Assembly: GCA_031258625.1 (NCBI GenBank)
Contig: JAIRMO010000199.1
Location: 1 to 9,922, forward strand
Source of the DNA: Spirochaetaceae bacterium
GTDB lineage: Bacteria > Spirochaetota > Spirochaetia > Treponematales > Breznakiellaceae
Reading direction: 5' to 3'
DNA length: 9,922 nucleotides
The notes below the pieces were generated by a model that saw nothing but the letters and a program-made list of their open reading frames with translations, did no database searches and was not told the origin of the DNA. Position numbers and translations under genes: made by a program. How positions within the stretch are numbered: position 1 is the first letter of the stretch; the number at the start of each line of letters is the position of its first letter. Positions 5,667 to 9,922 of this stretch are shown here, one piece after another.

Positions 5667-5678
5667 ACGGTATACCGT
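5667..5678. promoter_or_regulatory. 12-bp palindrome in the shared divergent promoter region
   Basis: The perfect palindrome ACGGTATACCGT lies in the 54-bp gap between the solute-binding protein start (5630) and the TPR protein start (5685), ending six bases before the latter ATG. Its centre TATACC could serve as a -10 for the rightward gene (with TCGACT at 5648-5653, 17-base spacing; both hexamers weak). A regulator binding here could affect both genes. Only the symmetry is certain. Confidence 0.35.
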
Positions 5679-5684
5679 CCTTAT

Positions 5685-8288
5685 ATGTTCGGCTTTCTGA
5701 AAAAATTTTTCCGCCGTTACCGTCTCCGGCAGGAAAAGCCCGATGCGGATACCCTTATTGAAGAAAAATGGGAGGCCGATTTTTCCAAATCCCAACGCCT
5801 CCGTTTTGATATTAAATCAGAAACTTCCCATGATGCCTATATCCAAAATAAGTCCCTGGTTTTGGGCCTAAAAAAAACCAATTGTATCGCCTGGGTAACG
5901 GATCCCCTGTACCGTTACGGGGACCAGGTTCTTGAGGCCCGGATAACCCTGGATCCCCTGGGGGGATACGCCGCGGCGGGGCTGATGTTCCGGGTGGTGG
6001 ATGAGGGGACCTTTTATTCGGTGTTGTTTTCCAGCAAGGGGTATTTCCGGGTAGACGTGGTTCGGAACAATACCCCCCTGACCCTTGCGGGCTGGACCGA
6101 GCTGCCCCCGGAAGCCGGCTCCCCCCCGGGGGCGGCCGGGGAAGGCCCCCGGACCGTATCCCCCGCCATTATCGCCTACGGGGATCACCTGCTCCTGCTC
6201 GTCAACGGCCATTGGGCCGCGGAAATCCGGGACGGGACCATCCCCTCGGGCAGGATCTGTTTTTGCCTGGCCTCCTACAAGGCGGGAGCCCCCGGGGAAA
6301 TACGCCCCGGGGAACCGGCCCCCCCCGCCTATACGGCCCAGGCGTTCCTGGAGTCCCTTTCCGTAGAATCCCGGATTGGGGAGGTAAACGCCCGGTACGA
6401 AACCTGGGCCGATAACCCCCGCATCGATCCCCAAAGCCGTTTCCGGCTGGCCGAGACCTTTACCGCCATGGGGCAGCCCAATCCGGCCCTGGTACAGATG
6501 AAAAAGGCCTGGGAATCCGGGGCCGCCAAGGAACAGCCGCAGCTCCTCCTGGCGGGCCGCCTGGCCCTGGCCCTGGACCTTACCGGAGAGGCGGAGGAGT
6601 ATATCCGCTCCTGTCTTGAAGCCGGCCCGGACACCCTTCCGGGGAGGGACGCGGCGGTGGAAAAGGCAAAACTCCTCTATATTATGGGGAGATTTGAGGA
6701 ACTCCGGCAGTATGGGGAGGAGGCGGTAAAGATTTTGCCCGGCAATGGGGATCTTTGGACCTTCCTGGGTCATGCCTATGGGTACCTGGCCTGTTACCAG
6801 GAGGCCGCCCTGGCCTATGACCGGGCCTTTGAATCGGACGGTGAAAAGGGGCTCCCCGCCCAAAACGCCGCCAATGCCTATGAGCTTGCGGGCCGGCAAC
6901 GGGAGGCCCTGGACCGGTACCTCAAGGCCGGCCGGGTATTTCTCTCCCAGGGAAATTACGCGGATCTGGGGAACCTGATCCCCAAACTCCTCTTTCTGGG
7001 CAAGGAGGATTGGGAAGCCCGGGGCCTGGCGGGGAAATGGGCCTTTGGCATTGAGGATTGGCCCCTGGCGGCCAAGGAGTTTTCCCGGGCGGAAACCCTG
7101 CGGAAGGCCCAAAATCCCCCGCCCCCGGAGGATCCGGCCCTGGTTTTTCTCCGGGGGCTGCTCCTTTTGCGGAAGGGGAAACGGGAAAAGGCCCTGCCCC
7201 TCCTGGAAAAAGCCGCCGCCCTGGCCCCGGACTACGGCCTTTTCCGCTTCCGCCTGGCCGAGAACCGGTTCCTGCTCCGGGGGGATCCCCGGGACCCCAA
7301 ACTCCTCGCCGACCTGGAGGCCGCCCTGACCCTGGCCCCGGAAGACGGCTGGGTGAGGAACCTGGCCGCCCAGATTGCCCTCAGCAGGGGCGATTTGGAC
7401 GAGGCCGCGGAACATCTGGAAAAGGCGGCCCGGTCCCTGGGGGACGTGCCGGCCGTCCGGGTAAACCGGGGGGTGATGTACTATTTGCGGGGGGCCCCGG
7501 ACAAGGCCCTGGAGGTTCTATCCGCGGAAGGGGAAGAAGACCCCTCCGGGGTGATGGCCAACTGCGGGGGGAACCTCCTGGTCCGTTCCGGCCGTTATGA
7601 GGAGGCGGACGGTTACTACCGGAAGGCCCTGGCCCTCGACCCCGGAAATATCGAATACCGCTGCAACCGGGCCTCCTGCCTTATTGAGCTGGGGGCCTAC
7701 GGTGAAGCCGACACCGTTCTGACCCAGGTCCCCGATCCCCCTCCGGCGGCGCTGGAACTGATCGCCTTTGTGGCGGTAAAAAAAGGGGAATACCCCCGGG
7801 CCGAAGCCGCCTGCCGGGCCGCCCTGGAACAGGATCCCCATCACGTTCCGTCCCTGTTTTCCCTGGGGTGGATCTACCGTACCCTCAGCCGCTGGGATGA
7901 TCTCCGGGGGATAATGGCGCTTTTGGACAAAGAAGTTTTGGAGGGGGAAGATTCCGCCCGGCGGGATGAACTGGCCCGGCAGCTTGAAGACGCGCTCTTC
8001 CGGCTCATCCCCTGCGCCTCCTGCGGCCGGAGCTGGCGGGCGCCCCGATCCCCGGAAAACGCCCCGCCCATACGACTTTTTGCGATGCCCCCGGACGAAC
8101 TCCCCGCGGGGACCTGCCCCGAATGCGGCAGCACCTATTGTATCGGGTGCGGCAAGGAACATCTGGACGGGGAGAGCCGTTTTGTCTGTCCCCGATGCGG
8201 AAAGCCCCTCAAACTGATCGATGAGGGCTTAAAACGGCTGGTTTACGATTGGGCCGCCGGGGCTCTTCCCCGGGAAAAAACCGAATGA
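5685..8288 (+). CDS. Large protein with laminin-G-like domain, TPR array and C-terminal zinc ribbon
   Basis: An 867-residue protein. Residues 1-20 are very basic and amphipathic (MFGFLKKFFRRYRLR) with no export signal, so it is probably cytoplasmic or at the inner membrane surface. Residues about 28-228 look like a concanavalin/laminin-G-type beta sandwich: GLMFRVVDEGTFYSVLFSSKG, then DHLLLLVNGHWAAEIRDGTI and GRICFCLASYKAG. From about 235 to 760 come many TPR helix pairs, for example DLWTFLGHAYGYLACYQEAA, EKALPLLEKAAALAPDYG, GRYEEADGYYRKALALDPGN. The end has eight cysteines in CxxC pairs: C777/C780, C811/C814, C819/C822, C835/C838, likely binding two zinc ions. The combination suggests a scaffold for protein assembly; no catalytic motif is seen. 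The start lacks a ribosome site, but no better one exists. Its function is unknown. Confidence 0.85.
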   Translation: MFGFLKKFFRRYRLRQEKPDADTLIEEKWEADFSKSQRLRFDIKSETSHDAYIQNKSLVLGLKKTNCIAWVTDPLYRYGDQVLEARITLDPLGGYAAAGLMFRVVDEGTFYSVLFSSKGYFRVDVVRNNTPLTLAGWTELPPEAGSPPGAAGEGPRTVSPAIIAYGDHLLLLVNGHWAAEIRDGTIPSGRICFCLASYKAGAPGEIRPGEPAPPAYTAQAFLESLSVESRIGEVNARYETWADNPRIDPQSRFRLAETFTAMGQPNPALVQMKKAWESGAAKEQPQLLLAGRLALALDLTGEAEEYIRSCLEAGPDTLPGRDAAVEKAKLLYIMGRFEELRQYGEEAVKILPGNGDLWTFLGHAYGYLACYQEAALAYDRAFESDGEKGLPAQNAANAYELAGRQREALDRYLKAGRVFLSQGNYADLGNLIPKLLFLGKEDWEARGLAGKWAFGIEDWPLAAKEFSRAETLRKAQNPPPPEDPALVFLRGLLLLRKGKREKALPLLEKAAALAPDYGLFRFRLAENRFLLRGDPRDPKLLADLEAALTLAPEDGWVRNLAAQIALSRGDLDEAAEHLEKAARSLGDVPAVRVNRGVMYYLRGAPDKALEVLSAEGEEDPSGVMANCGGNLLVRSGRYEEADGYYRKALALDPGNIEYRCNRASCLIELGAYGEADTVLTQVPDPPPAALELIAFVAVKKGEYPRAEAACRAALEQDPHHVPSLFSLGWIYRTLSRWDDLRGIMALLDKEVLEGEDSARRDELARQLEDALFRLIPCASCGRSWRAPRSPENAPPIRLFAMPPDELPAGTCPECGSTYCIGCGKEHLDGESRFVCPRCGKPLKLIDEGLKRLVYDWAAGALPREKTE

Positions 8289-8334
8289 GCCCTTTCACCC
8301 CCCCCGATAAGGAACCGGATGCGCGGCGGTTTCG

Positions 8335-9240
8335 TTAATGTTCGCCGTAGATAACAAGCCGGTCTCCGCCCTGTTGCCTGGCTTCGCTGCACGCCTGATC
8401 CGCCCGGTGCAGCACATCATTGGTGTCGGTATAGGCATCGGTCAAAGCCAGAAGCCCTATGCTTAAAGAAATACCGGAGGAGGCGCCGGAACTGAGCCGG
8501 AGATTCCCGGCCGCTTTCCGGAGCCGCTGGACTACCCCCACCGCCTCCTCAACGGTACAATCCCGTAAAATAAGGACAAATATATCATCCCGGAGCCGGG
8601 CCGATATATCCCTCCGTTGAACATGGAAACGGATAATATCCGCGGCTTCCCGCAGCAATTCATCCCCCGCCACAACTTCGTTGCCTATGCCGATCTCTTG
8701 GTACTGATCGATATTAAACATCAAAAGCGCATAGAACCCGGCGGTTCTTCGCAGGTCCTCCAGAACCTCCTGAAGTTTGGGGATAAAACTCTCCCGGTTT
8801 AAGAGGCCGGTCAACGCGTCATGGTGGGCCTGAAAATCAACCGTGGCGGACAGCCTTTTCATTTCACTCGTATCCCGAAAAATCATCACATATTCGGGGA
8901 GTCCCGTATCGTCGGGGACTTGAATTTTGGTAATCGAGCCCTCTATAATAAAAGTTTCCCCGATATGGCTTTTTAAAATCACGTTCCGGAAGAGCAGCGG
9001 GGTTTCATCCTGGGGCAGGCCGCCGGGTATCAGGGGAGACAACTTTTGGGCTTCAATAACGCTGAGGCTCTGCGGCGCCGTTTTTCCCGCGGCCTTCTCA
9101 TTGGTCCAGCCGATCATCCGTTCCGCGGCGCGATTTATAAACATAATCGATAACTTTTGATCTATGGCGATGATTCCGTCATACACATTATTCAAAATAG
9201 CGGAAAAAAGCCGTTCCTGGTGTAATAGGTTTTTATCCAT
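8335..9240 (-). CDS. PAS-GGDEF protein with degenerate GGDEF site
   Basis: From the ATG at 9240 (AGGA nine bases upstream) this is 301 residues; a GTG at 9258 adds six more, and the numbering here uses that longer form. Residues about 14-135 are a PAS sensor domain (ILNNVYDGIIAIDQKLSIMF, AERMIGW, then a final strand PEYVMIFRDTSEMKR). Residues about 140-305 are a GGDEF fold: HHDALTGLLNRESF, GISLSIGLL, LHRADQACSEARQQGGDRL. The signature itself reads RDDIF (223-227), the metal aspartate of the DxD strand is N182, and the substrate asparagine is G190, while D199 is kept. The RxxD inhibitory site is QRRD. Diguanylate cyclase activity is therefore unlikely; a role as receptor, partner or GTP sensor is inferred. 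No membrane helix. It is convergent with the TPR gene, 46 bases apart. Confidence 0.87.
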   Translation of the reverse strand: MDKNLLHQERLFSAILNNVYDGIIAIDQKLSIMFINRAAERMIGWTNEKAAGKTAPQSLSVIEAQKLSPLIPGGLPQDETPLLFRNVILKSHIGETFIIEGSITKIQVPDDTGLPEYVMIFRDTSEMKRLSATVDFQAHHDALTGLLNRESFIPKLQEVLEDLRRTAGFYALLMFNIDQYQEIGIGNEVVAGDELLREAADIIRFHVQRRDISARLRDDIFVLILRDCTVEEAVGVVQRLRKAAGNLRLSSGASSGISLSIGLLALTDAYTDTNDVLHRADQACSEARQQGGDRLVIYGEH

Positions 9241-9258
9241 AACGTTTTTTCCTGACAC

Positions 9259-9592
9259 ATGGGGGATTTCCCAAAATTTCAGTTTTTAGGGAAACGCCTT
9301 TGAATGGGGAAAAACGAATTTTTGACCGGTTTTCCCTGACCGTCCCAAACTCGTTGGGTTTTTGAATTGGTCCCATGTAAACAAAAACCTTCCTGTATAC
9401 AAAACACCCTGTCCGATAAAAAAAACTGCCGAAAGCTCAGGTCTCTGATAAATCCAAGGAAGCCGGACAAGCGCCGCTTGTCTCCCTAAAGTTGAAGTTT
9501 TATATTCTTTAATTATGATGTTTTTTGCTATATATATCAAGGACCCTGAATCGGCGGCCAGGATAAACGCTCAAGAATTCGCGTCTTCCTCT
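9259..9592. other. Gene-poor stretch upstream of the PAS-GGDEF gene
   Basis: No convincing gene is seen on either strand. The longest minus-strand frames here have mixed, AT-biased codons and no recognisable fold. The stretch should hold the promoter of the PAS-GGDEF gene, but no pair of hexamers is good enough to name. It contains a perfect inverted repeat GACAAGCG-C-CGCTTGTC (9466-9482), and CCCAA-ACTCG-TTGGG followed by TTTTT around 9351-9370, a feeble rightward terminator-like hairpin. Confidence 0.5.
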
Positions 9593-9704
9593 TTTGGGCG
9601 CATTTCCGGCGCAAAGCGCCGGAAACCGGGCTTTCCGCTCCAATCCCTTACGGTATTTCCGCTTCAATCCCTTGCGGTATTTCCGCTTCAATCCCTTGCG
9701 CGTT
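9593..9704 (+). repeat. Dispersed structured repeat, copy 2, with three tandem 24-bp units
   Basis: It opens with TTTGGGCGCAT exactly as copy 1 (4186-4288), then a perfect 10-bp stem TTTCCGGCGC / GCGCCGGAAA with an AAA loop (9603-9625). Three tandem 24-base units follow: 9627-9650, 9651-9674 and 9675-9698. The second and third are identical; the first differs mainly at GGCT for GTAT and CCAATCCCTTA for TCAATCCCTTG. Each unit contains TTCCGCT followed by a CAATCCCTT core. The element ends TTGCGCGTTT. It lies in a gap without a convincing gene, in the same orientation as copy 1. Confidence 0.8.
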
Positions 9705-9729
9705 TCCCGCGGGAGCCTTTTCCCCTGCT

Positions 9730-9922
9730 GTGATAGCGGTAAACAGGCGGCAGACGATTCTAGGCGTTTATCCTGGGTTCAGGCAGGCATTGTCAGGGGT
9801 GGCATCCGGGGCTTTTATCCAGGACGAGTCCTATCCCCATATCTACCGAGGACCTATGCGGGCCCATAAAGGCTTTTTTACCGGCCTCAGAGTAGATGTT
9901 TCCCCGAAGGTGTTTTTGGATT
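9730..9922 (+). CDS. Possible partial reading frame running off the right edge
   Basis: From a GTG at 9730 the frame is open for 64 codons to the end of the window, reading VIAVNRRQTILGVYPGF and on to YPHIYRGPMRAHKGFFTGLR, VDVSPKVFLD. The residue mix is protein-like but no family is recognised. The only upstream purine-rich word, GGGAG at 9711-9715, is 14 bases away, further than usual. The frame is also open back through the repeat element, and a minus-strand frame over the same bases is open for about 40 codons, so the call is weak. Confidence 0.25.
   Translation, partial: MIAVNRRQTILGVYPGFRQALSGVASGAFIQDESYPHIYRGPMRAHKGFFTGLRVDVSPKVFLD

Noticed and set aside
5868..7415. Minus-strand 515-codon open frame opposite the TPR gene
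   Set aside because: It is a GC-rich antisense shadow: glycine/proline-rich composition and no domains, while the plus strand encodes clear TPR repeats.
9286..9540. Minus-strand 84-codon frame upstream of the PAS-GGDEF gene
   Set aside because: It starts at a TTG, has AT-biased mixed codons, no ribosome site and no recognisable fold; more likely spacer and promoter region.
9627..9698. CRISPR array
   Set aside because: Units of 24 bases abut directly without spacers; this is a short tandem repeat inside a dispersed element.
9594..9869. Plus-strand frame across copy 2 of the repeat encoding repeated FRSNPLRY-type units
   Set aside because: The periodic peptide is merely the 24-base repeat translated, and repeat copy 1 shows no equivalent frame selection.

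Overview
The window looks like a chromosomal segment of a spirochaete, most likely a Treponema-like organism. The clues are a GerMN-domain protein with an N-terminal membrane anchor, an orphan membrane-anchored solute-binding protein, a signal peptide whose mature end reads AAGGRE, and a large TPR protein ending in a zinc ribbon. This assignment rests on gene content and style only and has not been tested by a search.

Left part (about 1-3200, relatively AT-rich). A leftward operon starts from a near-perfect sigma-70 promoter at 1402-1430. It encodes a class II sugar-phosphate aldolase with an unusual cysteine-rich C-terminal tail and amphipathic end helix, followed by a periplasmic sugar-binding protein that runs off the left edge. 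A rightward LacI-family regulator (1911-2933) is probably its local regulator and appears to be transcribed as a leaderless mRNA. The divergent spacer is crowded: A-tracts behind the aldolase promoter, a 171-bp palindromic MITE-like element, and a decayed leftward reading frame resembling a transposase N-terminus. Directly after the LacI gene, on the other strand, lies a roughly 60-codon scrap of an iron-dependent alcohol dehydrogenase. The left part therefore reads as a remodelled sugar-catabolism locus with debris.

Middle part (about 3200-8300, GC-rich). It holds a possible 43-residue cysteine-containing ORF, the GerMN-domain protein (+), a dispersed repeat element in the convergent gap, an orphan extracellular solute-binding protein with an uncleaved N-terminal anchor (-), and, divergent from it across 54 bp, an 867-residue protein with a laminin-G-like N-terminal domain, TPR array and C-terminal zinc ribbon (+).

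Right part (8300-9922). A PAS-GGDEF protein (-) has lost the GGDEF signature and other catalytic residues. Upstream of it lie several hundred bases without a convincing gene. They include a second, better-preserved copy of the dispersed repeat (perfect hairpin followed by three tandem 24-bp units). A weak reading frame runs off the right edge.

No RNA gene, CRISPR array or intact insertion sequence was recognised. The best candidates for something undescribed are the dispersed repeat family, the aldolase tail, the palindromic element in the spacer, and the degenerate GGDEF protein.
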